In this document: piece by piece, positions 1 to 7,030 of the stretch
Layout of the letters: each line of letters starts with the position of its first letter
How positions within the stretch are numbered: the stretch's first letter is position 1
Source: Croceimicrobium sp965658965
Lineage (GTDB): Bacteria > Bacteroidota > Bacteroidia > Flavobacteriales > Schleiferiaceae
Reading direction: 5' to 3'
Length of the DNA: 12,058 nt
NCBI GenBank assembly: GCA_965658965.1
Contig: CBFHVV010000086.1
Span: 1-12,058, forward strand
Notes under the pieces: generated by a model
The model's database searches: none
Seen by the model: the letters and a program-made list of their open reading frames with translations, nothing else
Told to the model about the DNA's origin: nothing
Position numbers and translations under genes: made by a program

Positions 1-236
1 ATCCAAACTTTGTAATTTTCAAGCTGAAAGGCTTGTACTTCGGGCCATTCGCTGCGAATACTTGGTTTGTCTATATTGCCATATACCGCTCTAACTTTAG
101 CAATTTCTTCTAAATCATGGCAGACTTTCGCATCACCGATGTCTCCAGCATGCCAAATTTCATCGCTACCCGAACAGAGATCTAAAACTTGCTCATCTAT
201 ATACGAATGACTATCGCTTAATAGAGTAATCTTCAT
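1..236 (-). CDS. YfcE/MJ0936-type metallophosphoesterase, 5' part (runs off window)
   Basis: The minus strand reads from an ATG at 236 through 78 codons to the window edge, so the C-terminal half is missing. The protein opens with a beta strand and the metal-binding signature LLSDSH (D8, H10), then HAGDIGD (D32) and YGNID (N54). These are the first three metal-ligand blocks of calcineurin-like phosphoesterases of the small YfcE/MJ0936 group, which are cytosolic phosphodiesterases of about 160-170 residues using Mn or similar ions. The spacing of the blocks matches that group, and the later GHTH-type block would lie beyond the window. The gene is divergent from truA with only 47 bp between them, and a minus-strand promoter-like box lies in that gap. 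The family call is firm, but the natural substrate cannot be read from the sequence. Confidence 0.9.
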   Translation of the reverse strand, partial: MKITLLSDSHSYIDEQVLDLCSGSDEIWHAGDIGDAKVCHDLEEIAKVRAVYGNIDKPSIRSEWPEVQAFQLENYKVW

Positions 237-258
237 GTGTCTTCTTCCTGCTTTTAAA

Positions 259-266
259 TACCTTTG
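259..266 (+). promoter_or_regulatory. Bacteroidota -7 promoter box for the truA operon
   Basis: The sequence TACCTTTG fits the Bacteroidota sigma-ABfr -7 consensus TAnnTTTG exactly and is followed by GCCGC. It ends 17 bp before the TTG start of truA, so the leader would be very short. No convincing -33 TTG was found upstream. Confidence 0.55.
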
Positions 267-269
267 CCG

Positions 270-277
270 CAAAGAAA
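270..277 (-). promoter_or_regulatory. Possible -7 box for the metallophosphoesterase gene
   Basis: Read on the minus strand this is TTTCTTTG, seven of eight positions of TAnnTTTG, followed by CGGC. It lies 34 bp before the phosphoesterase ATG and faces the truA box at 259-266. Together they form CTTTG-CCG-CAAAG. The assignment rests on the motif alone. Confidence 0.35.
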
Positions 278-283
278 GTCCTT

Positions 284-1030
284 TTGCGTTATTTCCTAAA
301 ACTTGCTTATTGCGGTACTAATTTTCATGGCTGGCAAATCCAACCCAATGGCTACACCGTGCAAGAACACCTTAACAAACATTTATCGCTTTTGTTAAGG
401 AAGGATATTAATGTTATGGCCGCAGGCAGAACCGATACCGGGGTGCATGCCAAAGAAATGTTTGCTCATTTTGACTGGGACAAGGAATTAGAGGATAAGG
501 ATTCTTTAAAGAACACACTTAATAAGATGCTGGCACCAGATGTAGTGATTGATGCTATAGTAGCGGTTAGGCCAGAAGCACATACTCGTTTTGATGCTTT
601 GGAAAGATCTTATGAGTATCGAATTAATAGGGAGCGGAGTCCTTTTAAGCATAACTTAGCCGCTAATATTTTTTACCCTTTAGATTTGGAAGCGATGAAT
701 TTAGCGGCAAAACTGCTGATTGCCAAGAGGGATTACAGTTCTTTCTCTAAATCTAAAACACAGACCAAAACCAATATCTGTGATATACGCAAGGCCTATT
801 GGGAAGATCATGGTGATCAATGGGTTTTTCATATCAGTGCCGATCGGTTTTTACGCAATATGGTGCGTGCGATTGTAGGGAGCTTGCTAGAAGTTGGGAA
901 AGGAAAAATGTCTTTAGAGGCCTTTAAAGTAATGATTGAAGCTAAAGACAGAAAAGAAGCGGGACAATCGGTTCCAGCGCAAGGATTATACTTAAATAGG
1001 GTTATTTACCCTCAAGATATTTTTATTTAA
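284..1030 (+). CDS. truA: tRNA pseudouridine(38-40) synthase TruA
   Basis: TruA converts U38, U39 and U40 in the anticodon arm of many tRNAs to pseudouridine in the cytosol. The 248-residue length is normal for the family. The N-terminus has the conserved block RYFLKLAYCGTNFHGWQ. The catalytic aspartate is D51 in GRTDTGVHA. RFDALERSYEYRI lies near residues 102-114 and the C-terminal FLRNMVRAIVGSLLEVGKGK block is intact. The start is a TTG. No ATG lies upstream in frame before non-coding sequence, and the family's conserved N-terminus begins immediately after this codon, so TTG is the best choice. A -7 box sits just upstream. The stop codon abuts the ATG of the ABC exporter, implying one transcript. 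Confidence 0.96.
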   Translation: MRYFLKLAYCGTNFHGWQIQPNGYTVQEHLNKHLSLLLRKDINVMAAGRTDTGVHAKEMFAHFDWDKELEDKDSLKNTLNKMLAPDVVIDAIVAVRPEAHTRFDALERSYEYRINRERSPFKHNLAANIFYPLDLEAMNLAAKLLIAKRDYSSFSKSKTQTKTNICDIRKAYWEDHGDQWVFHISADRFLRNMVRAIVGSLLEVGKGKMSLEAFKVMIEAKDRKEAGQSVPAQGLYLNRVIYPQDIFI

Positions 1031-2854
1031 ATGGCAGAAGGAGTAAGTGGTAAAGCTTTTGATTTAAAGCTCTTAGCAAAAATATTGACCTACGTAAAGC
1101 CTTATCGCTTTGTGTTTTATGGTTCATTTATGCTCACCTTATTATTAAGTGGACTATCTACTGCTAGGCCAATATTGATCCAATATACGATCGATAATTT
1201 CATCCTTGAGCCCAATGCAGATATGCTCTTGCAGTTCACCCTTATCCTTGCCGTTTTATTGGTATTAGAGGCGGTGGTGCAGTTCTTATTTATTTTTGGT
1301 GCCAATTACCTCGGTCAAAGTATCATTCGAGATTTGAGAATTCAACTTTATGAACACATCTTATCTTTTAAATTAAAATATTTCGATCAAACTCCAATTG
1401 GTACACTGGTTACAAGAGCGGTTTCCGATATAGAAACCATTGCAGATATTTTCGCTTCGGGAATTCTCGTAATTTTTGGAGACCTGCTAAAGATATTGGT
1501 AATGGTAATTGCCATGTTCTACTTCTTTGATTATCGTTTGGTTTTAATTTCACTTTCGGTAGTCCCCGTGCTCTACTATGCTACTCGACTATTTCAGTTA
1601 AAAATTAAGTCGGCATTTCAAGATGTGAGAAATCAGGTTTCTACCTTAAATGCTTTTGTACAAGAACATATTAGTGGCATGAATGTCGTGCAAATCTTTA
1701 ATCGCGAAGAAGCCGAGATGAAAAGCTTTCAAAAGACGAATGATTTACATCGTCAGGCACATATTCGTTCTATCTGGTATTTTTCAATTTTCTTGCCAGT
1801 AATCGAAATAATGAGTGCTATAAGTATCGGCTTGGTGGTTTGGTATGGAGGCTTGCAGGCGGCAGGAGTAAGTGAGAAATTTTCCTTGCAAATTTGGATG
1901 CATAATTTTTTTAATTGGGCTGGCGATGCCCCCAGTCGAGATATTACCTTGGGGGAGATTACCGCTATAATTATTTTTGTTAATATGCTATTTCGTCCGC
2001 TGCGTCAGTTAGCAGACCGCTTTAATACGCTACAGATGGGGATGGTTAGTAGCGAAAGAGTTTTTAAAGTTTTAGATACCAAAGATCGCATCGAGGATAA
2101 GGGAGAGCAAGAACTCTCGGATGTGAAAGGCGAAATTGAATTTAGAAACGTCACCTTTGGGTATCTCCCAGACGAAGCGATAATTAAAAATGTAAGCTTT
2201 AAAGCAGCACCCGGAGAAACCCTCGCTATTGTAGGCGCTACGGGCGCTGGTAAGTCTACCATTATTAATTTATTAGGTCGTTTTTACGAGATTTGGGAAG
2301 GCGAAATCCTGCTAGACGGAGTGGACATCCGCAAGATAAAACTGAGTAGCTTAAGAGATAGTATTGCGGTGGTTCTCCAAGATGTGTTTTTATTCAGTGA
2401 CTCGATAAAGAATAATATCACTCTTAATAAAGACATTAGTCATGAAGAAGTTGCGGAAGCCGCCGCTTTTATAGGAGTTAGTGATTTTATTGAAACCCTT
2501 CCCGATCAGTATAATTACAATGTTCAGGAAAGAGGGAATATGCTATCCGTAGGACAAAGGCAATTGCTTTCTTTTTTAAGGGCTTATGTTTCCAATCCTT
2601 CTGTTTTGGTATTGGATGAGGCGACCAGTTCCATCGACACTCAAAGTGAACAGCTCATACAAAAAGCCATTGAAAAGATCACTGAAGGGCGCACCTCGGT
2701 AGTGATTGCCCACCGATTAGCCACCATTAAGAAGGCACATAAAATATTAGTAATGGATCATGGTAAAGTAGTGGAGGAGGGTACCCACGATGAACTCTTA
2801 GCTATGGAAGGTTTTTATACGAGGCTTTATACCATGCAGTTTTCCCAAAATTAA
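1031..2854 (+). CDS. MsbA-like ABC exporter (fused TMD-NBD half transporter)
   Basis: This 607-residue protein is an inner-membrane type IV ABC exporter that should act as a homodimer. Residues about 20-340 hold six transmembrane helices. The ATPase domain follows, with Walker A GATGAGKST at 402-410, Q-loop Q450, signature LSVGQ at 505-509, Walker B VLVLDE at 525-530, D-loop SSID at 533-536 and H-loop H561. All key residues are present, so it should hydrolyse ATP. The family exports lipids, lipid A precursors or drugs; the substrate here is unknown. Between helices 5 and 6 (about 275-305) there are roughly 24 extra residues, rich in aromatics, compared with the usual short periplasmic turn. 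The ATG follows the truA stop with no gap, so translation is probably coupled. Confidence 0.93.
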   Translation: MAEGVSGKAFDLKLLAKILTYVKPYRFVFYGSFMLTLLLSGLSTARPILIQYTIDNFILEPNADMLLQFTLILAVLLVLEAVVQFLFIFGANYLGQSIIRDLRIQLYEHILSFKLKYFDQTPIGTLVTRAVSDIETIADIFASGILVIFGDLLKILVMVIAMFYFFDYRLVLISLSVVPVLYYATRLFQLKIKSAFQDVRNQVSTLNAFVQEHISGMNVVQIFNREEAEMKSFQKTNDLHRQAHIRSIWYFSIFLPVIEIMSAISIGLVVWYGGLQAAGVSEKFSLQIWMHNFFNWAGDAPSRDITLGEITAIIIFVNMLFRPLRQLADRFNTLQMGMVSSERVFKVLDTKDRIEDKGEQELSDVKGEIEFRNVTFGYLPDEAIIKNVSFKAAPGETLAIVGATGAGKSTIINLLGRFYEIWEGEILLDGVDIRKIKLSSLRDSIAVVLQDVFLFSDSIKNNITLNKDISHEEVAEAAAFIGVSDFIETLPDQYNYNVQERGNMLSVGQRQLLSFLRAYVSNPSVLVLDEATSSIDTQSEQLIQKAIEKITEGRTSVVIAHRLATIKKAHKILVMDHGKVVEEGTHDELLAMEGFYTRLYTMQFSQN

Positions 2855-2869
2855 ATTGAGAAGCAGTAA

Positions 2870-3220
2870 ATGGCTGGAGAGATATCGCATAGTACCCGAA
2901 ATTGGGTTTTTTGGTTTCATTTACTAATAACCTTACTTGCTTGGCTTGGTCCTTTCCTTATCTCGTGGCAAGTAATGATTAGCGCCTATGGCCTTGTGAT
3001 TCTGCAGTTTATGGTATTTAAGCGCTGCCTCTTAAATGCAAAGCACGATTTGGACACCAGTTCGGATACCACCTTTTACTCCCATCTACTGGAAAGTGTT
3101 GGTATTCATTTAGATAGATCCACAATTAAAAAGTTTGTTAGAAGGTATCTCTACCTAATCTTAGCGCTAGTTACCTTTTTATGGCAAGTTTTATGGGAGC
3201 ATGAAGCAATTTTGTTTTAA
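2870..3220 (+). CDS. Small membrane protein of unknown function, operon partner of the exporter
   Basis: I do not recognise a named family for this 116-residue protein. It shows hydrophobic stretches at about 14-33 and 35-50, a soluble middle with basic and acidic residues (KRCLLNAKHDLD, then a segment ending FVRRY), and a third hydrophobic stretch near 92-108. This predicts an inner-membrane protein with three helices. It starts 15 bp after the ABC exporter stop on the same strand, so it is probably the last gene of the truA-exporter operon. Base composition and codon use look like its neighbours and the frame is open throughout, so I take it as a real gene conserved within the lineage. A link to the exporter is inferred from position only. 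Confidence 0.75.
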   Translation: MAGEISHSTRNWVFWFHLLITLLAWLGPFLISWQVMISAYGLVILQFMVFKRCLLNAKHDLDTSSDTTFYSHLLESVGIHLDRSTIKKFVRRYLYLILALVTFLWQVLWEHEAILF

Positions 3221-3381
3221 GAGTAGCATACACATATAATAAAGGTCAAACTGCTTAGTGCTCTAAAAGCCCAGACTTAGTCTAAAAATTAAGAAAGCCT
3301 TCGCTGACTTTCCTTCTAGGGGAAACAAAAGTACTAATCAGATGGGTTTATAGGGCGCGGAACGGTGCTGCAAGAATGTAG

Positions 3382-3736
3382 CTATATTGAAGGAATTGCT
3401 ACTGGAAATATCGCAACATGTTTATAATCTTTAATCATGTGCTTCTCAGATTCTGGTTTACCTTCTCCAAAAATCATAGTCAAAGCGAAAAGAAATAAAA
3501 TCACAGCACCTGAAACCTGAAAGGCATCCAGGGTATATCCATACCTTACAATATCAATTGGCCGACTACAATAAAGAAGAGTAAAATTAAAAAGGCTAGA
3601 AATGAGGCTTTGATAGCTACTTTTCTCTTATGTTTTTAATCCAGTTGTTCGGTTGCATCTAAGTAAAGAGGAACAGATCACAGGGGGCAATAACGGCAAT
3701 TAGAAAGAATATTTTAGTGAGAATGTCAGTTATCAT
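3382..3736 (-). pseudogene. Decayed MarC-family membrane protein gene (two frameshifts, stops, 3' truncation)
   Basis: Three minus-strand frames together spell the N-terminal part of a MarC (UPF0056) multi-helix membrane protein. Frame one starts at ATG 3736 with MITDILTKIFFLIAVIAP and soon hits TAG. Frame two, from 3620, reads VAIKASFLAFLILLFFIVVG then QLIL and TAA. Frame three, from about 3531, reads LDAFQVSGAVILFLFALTMI, FGEGKPESEK and later HVAIFPVAIPSI before TAG at 3382-3384. The order and content match MarC, including the AFQVxGxxxLFLxALTMxFG and HVAxFPxAxPSI blocks. The rest of the roughly 200-residue protein is absent. The remnant starts just past the stop of the DUF3124 gene, so the two were once an operon. 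MarC function itself is poorly known. Confidence 0.8.
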
Positions 3737-3737
3737 T

Positions 3738-4247
3738 TTAATCAATTCGATTCCCTTGAGTTGTGAAGGAAAGACCCTGCTGACCTGATGTGGAGATCAT
3801 AATGGCTTCGAAAAGCGGTTCATTGCTATGTCGGTTAATTTTCCAATCAAACAAAAAATTTGCACCTGTTCCCCCTGATTCGTCTCGCTCATCAATGATA
3901 ATTTCAACGGTTTCCATAGGAGCGATAAATATGGTTTTATCAAAATAAGTTCTAATCAGACGACCTTTAGTATCAAAGTATTTAGCATTGTCAACAAAAA
4001 TAGAATCAGACATATTGGTATTCCTGAGACTTATGGTTGCGGTTAAATCGTGTGTCCGCTGTCCTGTCTGACTGTAAATTTGGGAGTATACAGAAAGATA
4101 AGTTGTTCCCTGTGTTAAAGAGTCTGGTAATCTGTAATCAATTGTTCTTTTTTCCCAACTTACAGGATCGACAGAGCTTATTTCAAGTTTTTCTTCACAA
4201 GACTGGATTAGTAGCGCCAGTAAAAATATTTTAAATATATGCTTCAT
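3738..4247 (-). CDS. DUF3124-family lipoprotein
   Basis: The 169-residue protein begins with a short lipoprotein signal: a basic start, a hydrophobic run, then LLIQSC, making C17 the lipidated residue. This predicts an envelope-anchored protein. Residues about 45-164 match the DUF3124 pattern as I know it: YLSVYSQIY, ISLRNTN, KYFDTKGRLIRTYFDK, an IAPMETVE stretch, then IDERDESGGTGANFL and NEPLFEAIMISTSGQQGLSF. The IDERDxSGGxGANF and GQQGxSF blocks are the most characteristic. The family has no established function; the fold looks like a beta-rich extracytoplasmic domain. The stop codon lies one base from the ATG of the marC remnant, so this gene headed a two-gene operon whose second gene is now dead. 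No clear promoter was found upstream. Confidence 0.85.
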   Translation of the reverse strand: MKHIFKIFLLALLIQSCEEKLEISSVDPVSWEKRTIDYRLPDSLTQGTTYLSVYSQIYSQTGQRTHDLTATISLRNTNMSDSIFVDNAKYFDTKGRLIRTYFDKTIFIAPMETVEIIIDERDESGGTGANFLFDWKINRHSNEPLFEAIMISTSGQQGLSFTTQGNRID

Positions 4248-4759
4248 AGTTTTTCAAATTGAATCCAAGGCTCTAGCCACACTCTGTGTTCCGCAGGGGC
4301 ATTTCGAATAGCTTTTGATGCGAGTAGTTTTTAAATGCTTTTCATTTTAAGCTAAGGCAAAAAAACGAAACAAAAAAGTCAAGGCTTACAAGCAAATAAA
4401 ATCTGCCTTTTCGTAGACCCTAAGCGCGGCCGAGTGATCTCCTCATTCTTCGGAGCTTCTCGGTCTTACTAAGCTTCTACATCCATTCAGCTTTCATTTT
4501 CTTGAAGGCCGGTCCGCTTCTCTTGCCACCCTTTTATTGCACGCTTGTAAGTTTTACGCCTAGGTGAAAATAGGTCAAAAAATACGAAATTAACAAGGTC
4601 AAAATTCATCAAAAAGCTAAAGCTGCCTCTATCGGTTCGTGTAAGCACTGAACGGCTTTTTGTTCAGTTTGGTAAATATCGAAAATTATACTTCACCAAA
4701 AAGCGAACGGACGAAGCCACGAGTTTTACAAGCCTTTTTGTGCTTAAACATTGTTAGCA

Positions 4760-4792
4760 TTTGTTTTTTATTACTCAGTGTAATTATGTTTC
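4760..4792 (+). promoter_or_regulatory. Candidate promoter of the HTH-PIN module
   Basis: TTTG at 4760-4763 and TATGTTTC at 4785-4792 lie 21 bp apart, close to the Bacteroidota -33 (TTG) and -7 (TAnnTTTG) arrangement; the -7 box differs from consensus only in its last base. It would give a leader of about 40 nt before the ATG at 4838. Confidence 0.45.
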
Positions 4793-4806
4793 GTTTATTT
4801 CGTTTA
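4789..4806 (+). repeat. Tandem 9-bp repeat, possible operator of the HTH-PIN module
   Basis: TTTCGTTTA occurs twice back to back (4789-4797 and 4798-4806), overlapping the predicted -7 box and start point of transcription. A DNA-binding antitoxin commonly represses its own operon from such a place. The repeat is seen in the sequence; its role is inferred. Confidence 0.4.
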
Positions 4807-4837
4807 ATATTGCAGAGACAATAAAGCAGAAAGTAAT

Positions 4838-5293
4838 ATGAGAGATTTGGATGAAATTAAAAGACCTTCGAAAGAAGAGCAAAAAACAGCCATGGAATCC
4901 TACGATGCTCTTGAGGCGACCATTCGGCAATTACATTCTCAAAACCCTGAAATTGAAATTGAAGAAACGCATGAGAAAATCAAAGTTCCATTACATGCAT
5001 TAAAATTATTGGCAAAAATTTTAAAGGTAACTGGTCAAGGTAAACCTATTTCAATAGTTCCAATTGCTACAGAAATGACGACTCAAGCTGCTGCTGAATT
5101 GATTGGTTGCTCCAGACCTCATTTCGTTAAATTATTAGAGTCTGGAAAAATACCATTTAATAAAGTAGGCAAGCATAGAAGGGTTAGATATGAAGACGTG
5201 ATTAAATATCGAAATGATAAGAAAGAACAGCAGAGATTGAAAATCATTGAAATGATGAAGTCTGACGAAGATTCTGGGCTGTATGATTCATAG
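4838..5293 (+). CDS. Excisionase-type HTH protein, predicted antitoxin of a PIN toxin
   Basis: The 151-residue protein has a charged N-terminal part (1-70), then a MerR/excisionase-like helix-turn-helix at about 78-125: MTTQAAAELIGCSRPHFVKL, then LESGKIPFNKVGKHRRVRYEDV. Here TTQAAAELIG-CSRPHFVKLL is the HTH and the GKHRRVR turn is the wing that contacts DNA. A charged, probably flexible tail (126-151) follows and could bind the toxin. Its last codons overlap the PIN gene by 11 bp, the usual antitoxin-first arrangement. I infer that it neutralises the PIN protein and represses the operon. It is longer than a classical VapB and has no AbrB, RHH or Phd fold that I can see. The alternative is a plain regulator or excisionase, but no integrase is nearby. 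Confidence 0.8.
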   Translation: MRDLDEIKRPSKEEQKTAMESYDALEATIRQLHSQNPEIEIEETHEKIKVPLHALKLLAKILKVTGQGKPISIVPIATEMTTQAAAELIGCSRPHFVKLLESGKIPFNKVGKHRRVRYEDVIKYRNDKKEQQRLKIIEMMKSDEDSGLYDS

Positions 5294-5846
5294 CGTCAGG
5301 TTTACCTGTGTACTAGACACAAACGTGATTTACCCAATAGAGGTTAGAGACTTGTTGTTTTGGTTCGCACACTTTGATTTGTTTACACCAAAATGGAGTA
5401 AGCATATATTTGATGAATGGCGTGACGTAATGTCCAGAAAAGGCATTAAGTATGACGAAATCCATAAAAGATTAAGATTGCCTCATGCGGCATTCCCCGA
5501 TGCCCTAGTCGAGAATTATGAATCTTTAATTTCTGGTTTAGAGTTGCCTGATGAAAAAGATCGCCATGTTTTGGCTGCTGCAATTAAGACTAACGCAAAT
5601 GTTATAGTAACAAACAACCTGAAAGATTTCCCAAATGACTATCTCTCAACGTTTGGCTTAACTGCTAAAAGTGCGGATGACTTTATTACAGACATAATCG
5701 ACTTAAACCAAGATAAAGCAGTTGAGGCATTTAAGATGTTGGTGTTAAATAGAAGAAATCCAGATTTGGATGAATTTCAAGTTTTAGACTTGTTACGGAA
5801 AAATAATTTAGTTGATTCTGCAAATTATTTGCATTCGCTTTTATAA
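5283..5846 (+). CDS. PIN-domain ribonuclease, predicted type II toxin
   Basis: The 187-residue protein carries a PIN fold in its first 135 residues. Candidate metal-binding acidic residues are D12 (CVLDTNVIYP), E45 (IFDEWRD), D93 (PDEKDRHVLAAAI) and D115 (IVTNNLKDFP). The position that is often Asp in the TxD motif is Asn (N111/N112) here, as in many members of this PIN_3-like group. PIN toxins cut tRNA, rRNA or mRNA to stop translation. The C-terminal 50 residues are helical and acidic (DLDEFQVLDLLRKNNL), a feature of the longer PIN proteins of this type. The ATG lies inside the last codons of the HTH gene in another frame, so the two are probably translationally coupled. RNA target unknown. 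Confidence 0.85.
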   Translation: MIHSVRFTCVLDTNVIYPIEVRDLLFWFAHFDLFTPKWSKHIFDEWRDVMSRKGIKYDEIHKRLRLPHAAFPDALVENYESLISGLELPDEKDRHVLAAAIKTNANVIVTNNLKDFPNDYLSTFGLTAKSADDFITDIIDLNQDKAVEAFKMLVLNRRNPDLDEFQVLDLLRKNNLVDSANYLHSLL

Positions 5847-6014
5847 TAAATGCTATCGCTGGAAAATAATCAAGACAAATGAGTTTTTATTTTAAGGGAA
5901 TGCCTGAGTTCACTTCCTTCGCTTGGTCCATTTTTCGACCTGAGATACCGCGTTTCATCCGTCTTAAAGCAAGGTTATTAGATCAGCTGTTCCCATTTTT
6001 TTAATGTTAAGCTT

Positions 6015-6286
6015 TGGGCTCAAACCTATAAAGACAGGGCAAATAAACTAATAAAAGAAAATAAAATGCACCAAGCCGGCCTTGATTCGATGGAGCAAGG
6101 AAAGGAAAGTGAAATTGGAATTTCATGGATGATGCAGCATTTGACTTTTTTGACAATATGAATAATGCGAGTAAAAGATGTGTATTAAGGTGGATTAAAC
6201 TTGCAAAAACAGAAAATATAAGAAATAGCAGCATTGAAATAATTGCAAGCCTTTCTGCAAGTGGCGAGAAGCTGCCCGGAAGTTAA
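6015..6286 (+). pseudogene. Remnant of a YdeI/OmpD-associated-like gene (frameshifted, 5' lost)
   Basis: Two plus-strand frames together resemble the C-terminal half of the YdeI/OmpD-associated family. The first frame, about 6015-6112, reads YKDRANKLIKENKMHQAGL then DSMEQGKESE, matching the family's pattern of Asn-x-x-x-Ala-x-x-Leu-Ile followed by M-x-x-AGL. The second, 6125-6286, reads DDAAFDFFDNMNNASKRCVL, RWIKLAKTENIR and ends KLPGS before TAA, matching the FF-x-x-L...LRWI-x-x-AKT-x-x-TR C-terminal block. A frame change and loss of the linker lie between them, and no N-terminal half was found upstream. The assignment is from memory of family patterns, so a profile search should confirm it. 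The former product would be a small cytosolic protein of unclear role. Confidence 0.5.
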
Positions 6287-6571
6287 AAGAAGGCTAGAGC
6301 TAAGATTCCATAGTGCGCTAAGCACCGCTTCGCTTTGGCTTGCATCTAGGCTCCCCTTAAATGGAATGAATTGGCCTTGTTTGGGTCTTAGTTTTGCTAA
6401 AAGCTTGTGTTTAGGTTTATTTTGGGGGGAGAAATCAGGGATTTTTTTCTAAGATGTGATATACAGTGATAAATCATTTTTTTATCGTGATAAAGTCGCA
6501 AAGCAGTGCCTAATAGTGCTTCGTTTGAAGTGGGATGCTAGCTAGGAGCAAGAGACATGGTGGCTATTATG

Positions 6572-6879
6572 CTGTAGTGTGGGGTGCTGGGCCGTGAAAG
6601 GCAGTCTGTGCTGGCTTGTTGTGCAGTGTGTCGGAGCCTGTAGTGTGGTATGTATTCGGTTGTAATAGGAATTTTTGGGCTGTATTATGCGCTCTGTGCT
6701 CTCTTGTAGCCTAGGTTCTTAGCCCCTGTTATATGTTCTGCACTAGCTTGTTGCTTAGGGTGTTGGACTGTGTTGGGTGGTATGTACTATGTTGTTGCCT
6801 AGGATGTTGGGCTGTGTTAGGTGCTATGTACTATGTTTATGCATGGTATGTTGGGCCGTCTTAGGTGATATGTGTTTTA
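6572..6879 (+). repeat. 44-bp imperfect tandem repeat, about seven copies
   Basis: Units begin at 6572, 6616, 6660, 6704, 6748, 6792 and 6836, exactly 44 bp apart, most starting TTGT. The units at 6748 and 6792 agree at 39 of 44 positions; the others are more diverged, falling off towards both ends. Shared landmarks are TTGTTGCCTAGG at the start, TTGGGCTGTGTTAGG in the middle and TATGTACTATG at the end. Since 44 is not a multiple of three, the reading frame shifts at each unit and no frame stays open, so this is not a protein repeat. There are no unique spacers, so it is not a CRISPR array. Function unknown. Confidence 0.85.
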
Positions 6880-7030
6880 TGGCGAGCTAGTGTCTTGGAC
6901 GGGATTGCGATGCCTTTGCGAAGCGGTTATATAGTGTCGCAAAATGTGCTGAGCTAAAATTGCCACGGTGAGAGATAGTGGAGCAGGACGAGAATTTGCC
7001 CTAAAAATTGGGTTAGGAAAGCTTTAAGCC

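Larger units (their letters stand above)
4248..4837. other. 590-bp non-coding stretch with short dispersed repeats
   Basis: No open frame worth calling and no RNA gene recognised. The octamer TTACAAGC occurs three times, direct at 4386-4393 and 4726-4733 and inverted at 4543-4550. CTGAAC/GTTCAG forms a hairpin with an 8-base loop at 4649-4668. Several inverted copies of CAAAAAGC/GGCTTTTTG lie around 4610-4705. The right end carries the regulatory region of the HTH-PIN module. The stretch resembles the boundary of an inserted segment, but no integrase or matching ends are visible. Confidence 0.5.

Noticed and set aside
3270..3316. Terminator after the small membrane protein gene
   Set aside because: Only 5-bp arms (AGACT/AGTCT and GAAAG/CTTTC) and no following T-run; too weak to call.
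4381..4760. Integron attC sites around the TTACAAGC copies
   Set aside because: The core motifs RYYYAAC and GTTRRRY are not found in the right arrangement, and no integron integrase is visible.
6007..6452. 75-residue minus-strand and 69-residue plus-strand open frames
   Set aside because: The first lies antisense to the YdeI-like remnant and the second overlaps its end in another frame. Neither resembles a protein family.
6572..6879. CRISPR array
   Set aside because: The repeats are contiguous, diverged and have no unique spacers, and there are no cas genes.
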